Source of the DNA: Burkholderiales bacterium | GTDB lineage: Bacteria > Pseudomonadota > Gammaproteobacteria > Burkholderiales > Burkholderiaceae_F | Length of the DNA stretch: 64,000 nucleotides | Assembly (NCBI GenBank): GCA_016716275.1 | Contig: JADJWR010000002.1 | Location: forward strand, 1,054,001 to 1,118,000 | Reading direction: 5' to 3' | Shown: positions 16,962 through 25,283 of the stretch, piece by piece | Numbering within the stretch: position 1 is the stretch's first letter | Layout of the letters: every line of letters begins with the position of its first letter | The notes under the pieces: generated by a model | The model's database searches: none | The model's input: only the letters and a program-made list of their open reading frames with translations | What the model was told of the DNA's origin: nothing | Translations under genes and position numbers: made by a program

Positions 16962-17399
16962 TCAGCCGGCCGGCTCGTGGTGCCGGGTGGTGACGTACAC
17001 GGTGCCGGTGAAGCTGGAGATCATCGCATCGTCGCTGCGCGTCACGTCGATGCGATAGACGGCGAGCTTGCGCGAGCGCGAGACCTCGGTGGCCCGAGCC
17101 ACCAGCTCGTCGCCGAGGTTGGCCGCCGACTGGTAGGTGATGTGCGCGTCGATGCCGGCGGCGACGACGCCGTGCGAGTTCGACGCCAGGCCGAAGGCGG
17201 CGTCGGCGAGGGCGAAGATCGCTCCGCCATGGCAGGTGCCGTTGAAGTTCAGGTGTTGCCTGCCGACGGTCATCGCCACCGTCGCGTGGCCGGCGCCGCC
17301 GTCGACGAAGCGGATCTCGAGAGCGCGCGCGAGGGCGTCGGCCGCCGCCAGCCGTTGCAGCTGTCGGCGCGCCTGCGCCTGGCGCTCGGCCGCGGTCAT
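16962..17399 (-). CDS. PaaI-like hotdog acyl-CoA thioesterase
   Basis: 145 residues. The hotdog-fold signature NFNGTCHGGAIFALADAAFG has the NG...HGG..ALAD pattern of PaaI thioesterases, where asparagine and aspartate act in hydrolysis. It releases free acid from an acyl-CoA, often as a rescue of dead-end CoA esters. Its ATG overlaps the stop of the MeaB-nitroreductase gene (ATGA, 4 bases), so it is translationally coupled and forms the last gene of the B12-mutase operon. Substrate presumably a CoA ester related to that pathway (inference). Confidence 0.88.
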   Translation of the reverse strand: MTAAERQAQARRQLQRLAAADALARALEIRFVDGGAGHATVAMTVGRQHLNFNGTCHGGAIFALADAAFGLASNSHGVVAAGIDAHITYQSAANLGDELVARATEVSRSRKLAVYRIDVTRSDDAMISSFTGTVYVTTRHHEPAG

Positions 17400-18862
17400 T
17401 CGAATCCCGCCCAGGCGGCGATCGCCGACACCGGTTCCCGCGTCGGCGCCAGTCTCGCCTCCGGCGCATCGGGATCGGCGTAGCCGAGCGCCATGCCGCA
17501 GACCACCGCCTCGCTTTCGGGCAAGCCGAGCACGCGCGCGATCACGTGCGGAAACTCCATCCACGACGCCTGCGGACAGGTATCGAGGCCGCGCGCCCGC
17601 GCGGCGACCATGATGTTCTGCAGGAACATGCCGTAGTCGAGCCAGCTTCCGCGCTCCAGCCGCCGGTCGATGGTGAAGACGAGGCCGACCGGCGCGTCGA
17701 AGAAGAGGAAGTTGCGCCGGTGCTGCGCCTGCATCGCCACCTTGTCGCCGCGGCCGATGCCGAGCAGCCCGTAAAGGCTCCAGCCGAGGCTGCGCCGCCG
17801 ACCGAGGTAGGGCTCGAACCACTGCGCCGGGTAGTAGCGGTACTCGGGTGCCTGTTCGCCGCTGTCGTAGGCGGCCGCGGCGGCGCGACACAACCGATCC
17901 TTCGCCTCGCCCGCGAGCGCGTGCACGCGCCACGGCTGCGTGTTGGTGCCGCTCGGCGCATGCCGGGCGACGTCGAGGATCTGCTCGACCGTCTCGCGCG
18001 CCACCACGCGCGGCAGGAAGCGGCGCACCGAGCGGCGCGAGACGATCGCCCGGTCGACCGCGGCGACCTCGTCGGCCGTCGGCTGGTGGCGCAGCGACAG
18101 CCGGCGGCCGGTGCCGTGGGCGGTGGCGTGTGCCTGCGCCAGGTCGACCAGCGCCGCGATGCCTTCGCCGCGCGTCGCGCTGGTCTTCAAGACGCTGACA
18201 TCGGCACGGCTGCCGGCGCGCAGCCGCAGCATCTCCTTCAGTTCGCGCGCCGTGACCTCGGCGCCGGGCAGGTCGGCCTTGTTGACCACCAGCAGGTCGG
18301 CGATCTCCAGGATGCCGGCCTTGATCGCCTGGATGTCGTCGCCCAGCCCCGGCGGGCAGACCACGACGCGGGTGTCGGCGATCTCGATGATCTCGACTTC
18401 GGACTGGCCGGCGCCGACGGTCTCGACGATCACCGTGTCGAAGCCCGCGGCGTCGAGCACGTCGACGATCCGCCGCGTGCTGCGCGACACACCGCCCAGG
18501 TGGCCGCGCGAGGCGATCGAGCGGATGAACACGCGCTCGTGCGCACCGTGGCTGCCCATCCGCACGCGGTCGCCGAGCACCGCGCCGCCGGTCATCGGGC
18601 TCGACGGGTCGACTGCCACCACGCCGATGCGCCTGCCGCGGCCCAGCAGTTCACCGAGCAGCGCGTTGATCAGCGTCGACTTGCCGGCGCCCGGCGCACC
18701 GGTGATGCCGATGACGTGCGCCCGGCCGAGCCGCGAAGCGACGCCGGCGGCGATCGCTTCCCAGCCGGCGGAGGCGTTCTCCATGCTGCTGATCGCGCGC
18801 GCCACGGCACGCCGGTCGCCGGCGGCGAGCGGCGCCAGCAGCGGGTGGTCGGGGGCGTTCAT
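17396..18862 (-). CDS. MeaB/ArgK-type GTPase fused in frame to a nitroreductase
   Basis: 488 residues. Residues 1-250 are a MeaB/ArgK G-protein: P-loop GAPGAGKS (55-62), VDPSSP, GDRVRM, ETVGAGQSE (148-155) and NKAD (194-197). MeaB proteins guard B12-dependent acyl-CoA mutases by gating cofactor loading and release. From about 264 to the end is a complete FMN nitroreductase domain: SRRSVRRFLP, APSGTNTQPW (302-311), GSWLDYGMFLQNIMVAARARGLDTCPQ, CGMALGYADP. The fusion point (about 250-263) lies before the C-terminal helical arm that dimerises ordinary MeaB, so that arm is replaced. ATG 18862 is chosen from family comparison (MNAPDHPLL); upstream sequence is a REP repeat. Between the mutase and thioesterase genes. 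Confidence 0.9.
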   Translation of the reverse strand: MNAPDHPLLAPLAAGDRRAVARAISSMENASAGWEAIAAGVASRLGRAHVIGITGAPGAGKSTLINALLGELLGRGRRIGVVAVDPSSPMTGGAVLGDRVRMGSHGAHERVFIRSIASRGHLGGVSRSTRRIVDVLDAAGFDTVIVETVGAGQSEVEIIEIADTRVVVCPPGLGDDIQAIKAGILEIADLLVVNKADLPGAEVTARELKEMLRLRAGSRADVSVLKTSATRGEGIAALVDLAQAHATAHGTGRRLSLRHQPTADEVAAVDRAIVSRRSVRRFLPRVVARETVEQILDVARHAPSGTNTQPWRVHALAGEAKDRLCRAAAAAYDSGEQAPEYRYYPAQWFEPYLGRRRSLGWSLYGLLGIGRGDKVAMQAQHRRNFLFFDAPVGLVFTIDRRLERGSWLDYGMFLQNIMVAARARGLDTCPQASWMEFPHVIARVLGLPESEAVVCGMALGYADPDAPEARLAPTREPVSAIAAWAGFE

Positions 18863-18901
18863 CTCGGCTGAGGCGCGCCGCGTTGCGACAGCGCGCTGCA
18901 T

Positions 18902-18973
18902 CGTCGCCCCGGCGAAGGCCGGGGCCCAAGTTCGTGGCCGTCGAATTGGGTCCCGGCCTGCGCCGGGACGACG
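18902..18973. repeat. Paired REP-like repeats facing each other
   Basis: Two related palindromes in inverted order: CGTCGCCCCGGCGAAGG... (18902-18928) and TTGGGTCCCGGCCTGCG... (18946-18973). Each can fold on itself and the two can pair with each other. They fill most of the 139-base gap between the large mutase subunit gene and the MeaB fusion gene and could separate expression of the two halves of the operon. Confidence 0.65.
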
Positions 18974-19001
18974 CTCGCCCCAGGGCTGGTCGTGATCTCT
19001 G

Positions 19002-20681
19002 TCACACCACCGCCTGCACGTCGCCGAAACCGAGTTCGCTGCGCAGCTTTGCGCAGATCTCGCCGTGCGTGCAGCCGGCTTCGGCTGCCTCGACCACGGC
19101 ACCGAAGACGTTGAGCTTCGGTTCGTTGGCGGCGCGCGCCAGCTCGTCGAGCGCCTTCGCCACCGCCTGCGGCGATCGCGCCGCCTTGAACGCCTTGAAG
19201 GCCTCGAGATGCGCCCGCATCACCGCCGGATCCGGCCGTGCCAGCGGCTGCCGGGCGGACTTGTCTTCCGCCGCCTGGTAGGCGTTCACGCCGACCACGG
19301 TCTGCTCGCCGGAGTCGACCTTCTGCTGGAAGCGGCGCGCCGACTCGCCGATCATCTTCTGAACCAGGCCCGACTCGACCGCCCGGTACATGCCGCCGGC
19401 GTCCTCGACGATCTCCATCGTGCGCAGGATCTCGGCCTCCATCTGGTCGGTCAGCCGCTCGACGTAGAAGCTGCCGCCGAGCGGGTCGATCACGTCCGTC
19501 AGGTGCGCTTCCTCGCGCAGGATGTTCTGCGTGTTCACGGCGATGCGGGCGCCGAACTCGGTCGGTGTCGACAGCGCCTCGTCGAAGGCGTCGGTGTGCA
19601 GCGACTGCAGGCCGCCGAAGATGCCGGCCATCGCCTGCACCGCGACCCGCGCGATGTTGTTCAGTGGCTGCTGCCGGGTGAGATCGACGCCCGAGGTCTG
19701 GCCGTGGAACTTGAAGCGCCACGAGCGCGGGTCCTTCGCCCCGAGCTGCTCGCGCGTGATCCGCGCCCAGATGCGGCGGCCGGCGCGGAACTTGGCGATC
19801 TCCTCGAAGAACGAGATCGAGATGTCGAAGAAGAAGGTGAAGCGTGGCAGGAAGGCGTCCGGGTCCATGCCGCGCTCGATGCAGTCGCGCGCATTCTGGA
19901 TTGCTGCCGACAGCGTGAAGGCCATCGATTCGGCCGGCGTGGCGCCGGCCTGCTGCGTGTGCTGGCCGACCACCGACATCGGGTTCCACTTCGGCACCAG
20001 CCGGTTGCAGAAGTCGATGTGGTCGCCGAGGATCCGTCGCGCCCCGGGCAGGGCGATGCGGAAGAACATGTGGTTGGCGACGTAGTGGCTCAGGTAGTCG
20101 CTCTGGTTCGAGGTGCCGGTGATCGCCGACCACGGCGTGCCGCGCCTTCTGGCCACCGCCAGCATGAAGGCGAGCAGGGTGAACGGCGACGGGTCGTTCA
20201 TCGCGCACGAGGTGCGCACGAGGTCGACGCCGGCCAGCGCCCGGTCCATGTGCTCGGCGGTGTTGATCACCGTGCCGCAGGTGCCGAGCAGCTCGAAGTG
20301 CGACTCGTCCATGTCGATGCCGCGATACACCGAGTTGCACGGGATCAGCGACACCGCGGTGGCGCCCTGCGCCAGGATGCCGAGCAGCCGCTCGTTGTAG
20401 TCGGCCGGCGTGCCCAGGCCGATCAGCTGCCGCTGGGTCCAGGTGCGGCCGCGGTGCATCGTCGGGTAGATGCCGCGCGTGTACGGCGGCTGGCCCGGAA
20501 AGCCGAGGTTCTCCGCCTGCTGCGCCGCATCCCAGTCGCGCGCCGTGTACAGCGGCGCGATGTCGATTCCGGAGCGGTTGGTCACCTCGCGTTCGGTGCC
20601 GATCTGCCCGGCGTACTCCCGGCGCCAGCGCGCCTCGGCGTCGCCGGTGGCCAGCAGCTTCTCGTCGATGGGCTTGTTCAT
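19002..20681 (-). CDS. B12-dependent acyl-CoA mutase, large (catalytic) subunit, divergent
   Basis: 559 residues; length and order match the two-subunit mutases (isobutyryl- or 2-hydroxyisobutyryl-CoA mutase type) rather than one-chain methylmalonyl-CoA mutase. YTRGIYPTMHRGRTWTQRQ (68-85), the KWNPMSVVGQHTQQAG segment with the conserved histidine (241), AFTLSAAIQ and DVIDPLGGSFYVE keep the TIM-barrel frame. The pocket differs. The position of Tyr89 in methylmalonyl-CoA mutase is Leu86. The usual QGQTGLS-x-x-FDLPT loop reads QGATAVSLIPCNS (105-117). No arginine lies at the carboxylate-binding position after GT 189-190. So the substrate is probably not methylmalonyl-CoA; its identity is open. 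Second structural gene of the operon. Confidence 0.85.
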   Translation of the reverse strand: MNKPIDEKLLATGDAEARWRREYAGQIGTEREVTNRSGIDIAPLYTARDWDAAQQAENLGFPGQPPYTRGIYPTMHRGRTWTQRQLIGLGTPADYNERLLGILAQGATAVSLIPCNSVYRGIDMDESHFELLGTCGTVINTAEHMDRALAGVDLVRTSCAMNDPSPFTLLAFMLAVARRRGTPWSAITGTSNQSDYLSHYVANHMFFRIALPGARRILGDHIDFCNRLVPKWNPMSVVGQHTQQAGATPAESMAFTLSAAIQNARDCIERGMDPDAFLPRFTFFFDISISFFEEIAKFRAGRRIWARITREQLGAKDPRSWRFKFHGQTSGVDLTRQQPLNNIARVAVQAMAGIFGGLQSLHTDAFDEALSTPTEFGARIAVNTQNILREEAHLTDVIDPLGGSFYVERLTDQMEAEILRTMEIVEDAGGMYRAVESGLVQKMIGESARRFQQKVDSGEQTVVGVNAYQAAEDKSARQPLARPDPAVMRAHLEAFKAFKAARSPQAVAKALDELARAANEPKLNVFGAVVEAAEAGCTHGEICAKLRSELGFGDVQAVV

Positions 20682-20691
20682 CGTGGCCTCG

Positions 20692-21108
20692 TCAGGCAGT
20701 CAGGCGGCGGGCGCGGATGCCCGGGGTGATCTCGCTGATGTAGCCGGCGATCTCGGCGATCGTGCTGCCCGGGTGGAACACGCGGGCGACCCCGGCATCG
20801 AGCAGCATCTGCTCGTCCTCGTCGGGCACGATGCCGCCGACGACCACCGCCACGTCCGCCAGGCCCGCTTCGCGCAGCGCCTCCATCAGCTTGGGCACGA
20901 TCAGGTGGTCGGTCGCCAGCGACGAGATGCCGATCACGTCGACGTCCTCCTCGGTGGCCAGCTTCACCACGGTGGCGATCTCCTGCCACGGCGGCGTGTA
21001 GATGACCTCCATGCCGGCGTCGCGCAGGCCGGCGGCGACGATGCGGCTGCCGCGGTCGTGGCCGTCGAAGCCGATCTTGGTGATCAGCACCTTGGGTCGG
21101 ATCTCCAT
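20692..21108 (-). CDS. B12-binding small subunit of acyl-CoA mutase
   Basis: 138 residues, a complete cobalamin-binding domain. KIGFDGHDRGSRIVAAGLRDAGMEVIYTP has the DxHxxG motif whose histidine replaces the lower ligand of cobalamin (base-off/His-on). GISSLATDHLIVPKL and VVVGGIVPDEDEQMLLDAGV complete it; GSTIAEIAGYI binds the nucleotide tail. Its ATG shares one base with the TGA of the TetR gene (TGATG), indicating coupled translation, and it ends 10 bases before the large subunit. Together the two form the adenosylcobalamin mutase. Confidence 0.92.
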   Translation of the reverse strand: MEIRPKVLITKIGFDGHDRGSRIVAAGLRDAGMEVIYTPPWQEIATVVKLATEEDVDVIGISSLATDHLIVPKLMEALREAGLADVAVVVGGIVPDEDEQMLLDAGVARVFHPGSTIAEIAGYISEITPGIRARRLTA

Positions 21109-21695
21109 CAGTGCTCCTTTGTGTCCAGAGGTTGGCGCAGCAGCGCCACGAAGCGCCGCGCGATGGTCCTGGGCCCGTCGCGGCCCGGCTGGTACCAGGT
21201 CTGCGACCAGTTCAGCGCCCCGAGCAGCATCAGCCGCAGCGTTCGCCGGTCGGTGCCGCGCGGCAGCGGCAGGTCGGCGACCAGTCGCGCGAGCAGCGTC
21301 TCGTACTCGTCGCGCAGCAGGATCAGCCGCGGCCGGGCCGCCGGCGCGTCGCCCGGCCGCACGCGGATCACCACCTGCGCGTAGTCGTCGTCCTCGAGGA
21401 TCGCCTCGAGGTGAGCGACGCAGGCCGCCTCCAGCCGCAGCCAGGGATCGGTGCGGGCGTCGATGGCCGCCTGCACGCGCGCCGAGATGCGCCGCACGCC
21501 TTCGGCGTAGACGGCGGCCAGCAGGTCCTCCTTGGCGGCGAAGTGGTAGTACAGCGACCCCGGCAGCATGTCGACCGCGCGCACGATGTCGCGCACCGAG
21601 GTGCCCTGGAAGCCCTGCGCGCGGAACAGCCGCGCCGCCGCGTCGAGGATCTGCGGCAGGCGGTTGTCGGCGCGGGGCGCGCGCAGGGCAGCCAT
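21108..21695 (-). CDS. TetR-family regulator of the mutase operon
   Basis: 195 residues. N-terminal helix-turn-helix: ILDAAARLFRAQGFQGTSVRDIVRAVDMLPGSLYYHFAAKEDLL (residues about 15-58). The C-terminal ligand domain is of the acyl-CoA-responsive kind seen near fatty-acid genes (LMLLGALNWSQTWYQPGRDGPRTIARRFVALL). It is the first gene of the operon and is coupled to the B12-binding subunit, so it most likely represses its own operon through the palindrome at 21713-21726. The ligand is probably a CoA ester of the pathway (inference). Confidence 0.88.
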   Translation of the reverse strand: MAALRAPRADNRLPQILDAAARLFRAQGFQGTSVRDIVRAVDMLPGSLYYHFAAKEDLLAAVYAEGVRRISARVQAAIDARTDPWLRLEAACVAHLEAILEDDDYAQVVIRVRPGDAPAARPRLILLRDEYETLLARLVADLPLPRGTDRRTLRLMLLGALNWSQTWYQPGRDGPRTIARRFVALLRQPLDTKEH

Positions 21696-21712
21696 CAGCG
21701 GTTGCGATTTAC

Positions 21713-21726
21713 CAAACGAGTGTTTG
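21713..21726. promoter_or_regulatory. Probable TetR operator
   Basis: CAAACGAGTGTTTG: inverted arms CAAAC and GTTTG with a 4-base centre, 18 bases upstream of the TetR start codon. It fits the CAAAC-N2-4-GTTTG pattern described for PsrA-type TetR regulators of fatty-acid genes. It lies in the only AT-rich stretch of this gap (ATTTACC...TTTTTAG), where the promoter must be. Confidence 0.6.
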
Positions 21727-21820
21727 TTTTTAGCACGGGCGGCGCGAAGTGTCCAGGCCGCGGCGGGCGCGAACCGCGGCGACGGCAGCGCGGGATCCCC
21801 GGTGAGGCAGCCGCCCGGCG

Positions 21821-22603
21821 TCAGCCCAGCGTGGCGATCACCGGCGCGTGGTCGCTCGGCTGCTCGCGGCGGCGCGGCTCGACGTCGATCGTGCAGGCCG
21901 TGCAGCGGGCGGCGGCGGCATTCGACAGCAGGATGTGGTCGATGCGCAGCCCCATTTTGCGGCGGAAGGCGAGGTTGCGGTAGTCCCACCACGTGTAGCT
22001 GCGCTCGGGCTGCTCGAACAGGCGGAAGCTGTCCTTCAGTCCGAGGCCGAGCAGGGCGAGGAAGGCGGCGCGCTCCGGCTCGGAGAACAGCACCTGCCCC
22101 TCCCACAGCGCCGGGTCGTGCACGTCGCGCGGCTCGGGGGCGATGTTGAAGTCGCCGGCCAGCAGCAGCTGCTCGTGCCGGGCGAGTTCGCCGCGCAGCC
22201 AGTCGGTCAGCGCCGCCAGCCAGGCGAGCTTGTACTCGTACTTGTCCGAGCCGACCGCCTGGCCGTTCGGAAAGTAACCGTTGACGACGCGCAACCCGTC
22301 GAGCGTGACGGCGAGCAGGCGCTTCTGCTCGTCGGCGAAGTTCGGCAGGTTGACCTGCACCTCGGTCGCCGCGGCGGTGCCGGCCTCACGCAGCAGGATG
22401 GCGACGCCGTTGTAGGTCTTCTGTCCGGCGAACACGCTTCGGTAGCCTGCCGCCTGCAGTTCGGCGACCGGGAAGCGGTCGTCGGTGAGCTTGGTTTCCT
22501 GCAGGCAGACGACATCGACCGCGTGCCGGCCGAGCCAGTCGAGCAGGTGCGGCAGGCGGACCTTCAGCGAATTGACGTTCCAGGTCGCGACTGTCTGCGG
22601 CAC
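21821..22603 (-). CDS. xthA: Exodeoxyribonuclease III (AP endonuclease)
   Basis: 260 residues. Cuts DNA at abasic sites and trims 3' ends in base-excision repair. Endonuclease/exonuclease/phosphatase fold: ATWNVNSLKVRLPHLLDWL, the metal-ligand glutamate in CLQETKL, VNGYFPNGQAV, LLAGDFNIAPEPRDV, TWWDYRNLAFRRKMGLRIDHIL, and the catalytic histidine in PSDHAPV. Full length. First codon ATG 22603, 9 bases after the glutaredoxin-like gene, so possibly co-transcribed with it. Confidence 0.95.
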   Translation of the reverse strand: MPQTVATWNVNSLKVRLPHLLDWLGRHAVDVVCLQETKLTDDRFPVAELQAAGYRSVFAGQKTYNGVAILLREAGTAAATEVQVNLPNFADEQKRLLAVTLDGLRVVNGYFPNGQAVGSDKYEYKLAWLAALTDWLRGELARHEQLLLAGDFNIAPEPRDVHDPALWEGQVLFSEPERAAFLALLGLGLKDSFRLFEQPERSYTWWDYRNLAFRRKMGLRIDHILLSNAAAARCTACTIDVEPRRREQPSDHAPVIATLG

Positions 22604-22612
22604 GGCACCTGC

Positions 22613-23212
22613 CTAGCGCACCGCTGTTCCCGGCATGGCGGCGGTCTCGGCTGCCGCCGCCCCTTCGGCAGGCTTCGGCTCGGCCTTGGCCGGTACCAGC
22701 GGCCGCGGCGCAGCCCACTGGTAGCTGCGCGGCAGCATCGAGCCTTTCGGATAGCCCGCCGCATCGAGCAGCGAATGCCAGACTTCGGGATGGAAGCCGT
22801 TCTGCGAGATCGTGCCGACCGTGACGTGCGGCAGCCGCAGTCCGCCGGTGAGGCTGCGGAACTCCTGCAGGTCGTCAGTGGTGGTGACCGAGCGTTCGGT
22901 GAACGGCACGCCGCGCTCGCGCAGCAGCGCCGCCGCCGGCACGCACGGCTGGCAGTCCGGCGCGCTGTACAGCACCACCGGCGCCCGCTCGACGGCGCGG
23001 CGCAGTTCGTAGGGGAGGCCGCCGGCGGCGTCGCTTGCCGCCGGCACCGCGCCCTTGCCGAGGGAGCGCACGTCCTTGGCGTCGCGCGGCGGTGAATCGC
23101 CGTAGTGCACCTTGCCGTTGGCATCGGTCCAGCGGTACTGGGCTGCCGCCGGCAGGCAGACGGCGGCGGCCAGCGTGGCGGCAAGCAGGGCAGTCTTGTG
23201 GCTTCTCATCAT
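22613..23212 (-). CDS. Exported DUF4124 / glutaredoxin-like protein
   Basis: 199 residues. Signal peptide (hydrophobic 7-22, cut after PAAAQ). Residues 26-45, YRWTDANGKVHYGDSPP, are a DUF4124 domain, a short periplasmic module. Residues 78-140 resemble glutaredoxin: VVLYSAPDCQPC with cysteines 87 and 90, then LPHVTVG. The tail from 170 is alanine/proline/glutamate-rich and probably disordered. A periplasmic thiol role is likely but no partner is known. Two adjacent ATGs (23212, 23209) could both be used. Lies between prlC and xthA on the same strand. Confidence 0.8.
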   Translation of the reverse strand: MMRSHKTALLAATLAAAVCLPAAAQYRWTDANGKVHYGDSPPRDAKDVRSLGKGAVPAASDAAGGLPYELRRAVERAPVVLYSAPDCQPCVPAAALLRERGVPFTERSVTTTDDLQEFRSLTGGLRLPHVTVGTISQNGFHPEVWHSLLDAAGYPKGSMLPRSYQWAAPRPLVPAKAEPKPAEGAAAAETAAMPGTAVR

Positions 23213-23228
23213 GACGGGTCCCGCAGGT

Positions 23229-25283
23229 TCAGGCGCTCATTCCGTGATGGCGCAGCAGTGCATCGATCAGCGGCTTGCGGCCGCGGAAGGCGACGAACGA
23301 ATCCATTGCCGGCCGGCTGCCGCCCATCGCCAGCACCTCGTCGAGGAATCGCCTGCCGAGGCCGGGATCGAGCGTGCTGCCGATCTCCTCGAAGGCGGCG
23401 TAGGCATCGGCGGAGAGCACCTCGGCCCACTTGTAGCTGTAGTAGCCGGAGGCGTAGCCGCCGGCAAACACGTGGGTGAAGGTCCACGGCATGCGCTGGT
23501 ACGGCGGCTGCGGCACCACCGCGACCTCGCGCCGCACCTCGTCCATCAGCCGCAGCAGCGCGGCCGCGTCGGTCGCCGCCGGGTCGAGCGCCGTGTGCGC
23601 CAGCATGTCGAACAGGCCGAACTCGACCTGCCGCAGCATGAAGAGCCCGCTCTGGAAGTTCCGCGCCGCGATCATCCGCTCGAACAGCGCCCGCGGCAGC
23701 TGCTCGCCGGTGTCGACGTGGGCGGACAGCAGCTGCAGCGCCTCCCACTGCCAGCAGAAGTTCTCCATGAACTGGCTCGGCAGCTCGACCGCGTCCCACT
23801 CGACGCCGCGGATCCCCGACACCGCCGGCTCGTCGACGCGGCTGAGCAGATGGTGCAGCCCGTGGCCGAACTCGTGGAACAGCGTCAGCACCTCGTCGTG
23901 GGTGAACAGCGCCGGCCGGCCGCCGGCGGGCGGCGAGAGGTTGCAGGTCAGGAACGAAACCGGTGTCTGCAGACGGCCGCCGACGCGGCGCCGCGGCCGC
24001 GCATCGTCCTGCCAGGCGCCGCCCTGCTTGTGCTCACGCGCGTACAGGTCGAGGTAGAACTGGCCGAGCAGTTCGCCGGCCGGCGACTCGATGCGGTGGA
24101 ACTTGACGTCGCGGTGCCACACCGGCGCACGGTCCTCGCGGATCACCACCGGGAACAGCGTCTCGATCACCCTGAACAGGCCGCCAAGCACCCGCGGCTC
24201 GGGGAAATACTGCTTCAGTTCCTGCTCGGAGTAGGCATAGCGGGCCTGGCGCAGCTTCTCGCTGGCGTAGGCGATGTCCCACGCCTGCAGCTGCGGCAGC
24301 GCCAGCTCGCGGGCGGCGAACTCCTGCAGCTCGGCCATGTCGCGTTCGGCGAACGGCCGCGCCCGCCGCGCCAGGTCGCGCAGAAAGTCGAGCACCTGCT
24401 GCGGCGACTCGGCCATCTTCGGCACCAGCGACAGCTCGGCGAAATCGCGATGGCCGAGCAGCGCCGCCTGCTCGCGACGCAGGCGCAGCAGCTCGATCAT
24501 CGGCTGCGTGTTGTCCCATTCGGCGCGGCCGAACTCGGAGGCTCGCGTCGCGTAGGCGCGATGCAGCCGTTCGCGCAGCGCGCGGTCGTCGGCGTACTGC
24601 ATCACCGGCAGATAGCTCGGCGCATGCAGCGTCAGCTTGTAGCCGTCCTTTCCTTCGGCCTGTGCCGCTTCGCGCAGCATCTGCAGCGTGTCCTGCGGCA
24701 CGCCGGCGAGCTCACGCGGATCGTCGATCAGCAGCGCGAAGGCGTTGGTCGCGTCGAGCACGTTCTCGGCATAGCGCGTGGCGAGCTGCGACTGCCGCTC
24801 GCGGACCGCCCGCAGGCGCTCCTTGGCGGGCGGCGGCAGCTCGGCGCCGCCGAGCCGGAAATCGCGCAGCTCGTTCTCGATCACGCGGCGGCGCGCCGGC
24901 GCCAGCGAGCCGAAGTCGTCGCGCGCGGCGATCGCCTTGTACTTCGCGTAAAGCGCCTCGTTCTGCGCCAGCTCGGTGAAGAACTGGGTCAGCCTGGGCA
25001 GATTGGCGTTGTACTGCGCGCGCAGCGGCGGCGTGTCGAGCACGGCGTTCAGGTGCGACACCGCAGCCCAGGCCCGGCCGAGGCGGTCGAGCGCCTCGTC
25101 CAGCGGTTCGACCACCGACGTCCAGCAGGCGGCGGTGGCCGGCTCGGTGGCGCGTTCGACCGCCGCACGGCACTGGCTGAGCAGCGCATCGAGCGCCGGC
25201 GTTACATGCTCGGGGGCGATCGCGTCGAAACGCGGCAGGCCCGACAGATCGAGCAGCGGATTGGTCTTGACGTCGAACGGCAT
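23229..25283 (-). CDS. prlC: Oligopeptidase A, M3 zinc metallopeptidase
   Basis: 684 residues. Cytoplasmic peptidase degrading oligopeptides, including cleaved signal peptides. The M3 zinc site HEFGHGLHHLL is present with the downstream glutamate region (VEWDAVELPSQFMENFCW). The N-terminal helical part PFDVKTNPLLDLSGLPRFDAI is usual for the family. ATG 25283 (MPFDVKTNPLL) is preferred over 25313 on family comparison. The 281 bases upstream, between this gene and the response regulator, show no feature beyond GC-rich sequence with a likely promoter. Confidence 0.95.
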   Translation of the reverse strand: MPFDVKTNPLLDLSGLPRFDAIAPEHVTPALDALLSQCRAAVERATEPATAACWTSVVEPLDEALDRLGRAWAAVSHLNAVLDTPPLRAQYNANLPRLTQFFTELAQNEALYAKYKAIAARDDFGSLAPARRRVIENELRDFRLGGAELPPPAKERLRAVRERQSQLATRYAENVLDATNAFALLIDDPRELAGVPQDTLQMLREAAQAEGKDGYKLTLHAPSYLPVMQYADDRALRERLHRAYATRASEFGRAEWDNTQPMIELLRLRREQAALLGHRDFAELSLVPKMAESPQQVLDFLRDLARRARPFAERDMAELQEFAARELALPQLQAWDIAYASEKLRQARYAYSEQELKQYFPEPRVLGGLFRVIETLFPVVIREDRAPVWHRDVKFHRIESPAGELLGQFYLDLYAREHKQGGAWQDDARPRRRVGGRLQTPVSFLTCNLSPPAGGRPALFTHDEVLTLFHEFGHGLHHLLSRVDEPAVSGIRGVEWDAVELPSQFMENFCWQWEALQLLSAHVDTGEQLPRALFERMIAARNFQSGLFMLRQVEFGLFDMLAHTALDPAATDAAALLRLMDEVRREVAVVPQPPYQRMPWTFTHVFAGGYASGYYSYKWAEVLSADAYAAFEEIGSTLDPGLGRRFLDEVLAMGGSRPAMDSFVAFRGRKPLIDALLRHHGMSA

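Noticed and set aside
17396..18070. Nitroreductase part as BluB (dimethylbenzimidazole synthase), which would fit B12
   Set aside because: Motifs APSGTNTQPW and GSWLDYGMFLQN are those of ordinary nitrobenzoate-type nitroreductases; BluB hallmarks are missing.
19002..20681. Annotation as methylmalonyl-CoA mutase
   Set aside because: The substrate-carboxylate arginine and the pocket tyrosine are absent and the protein has separate subunits.
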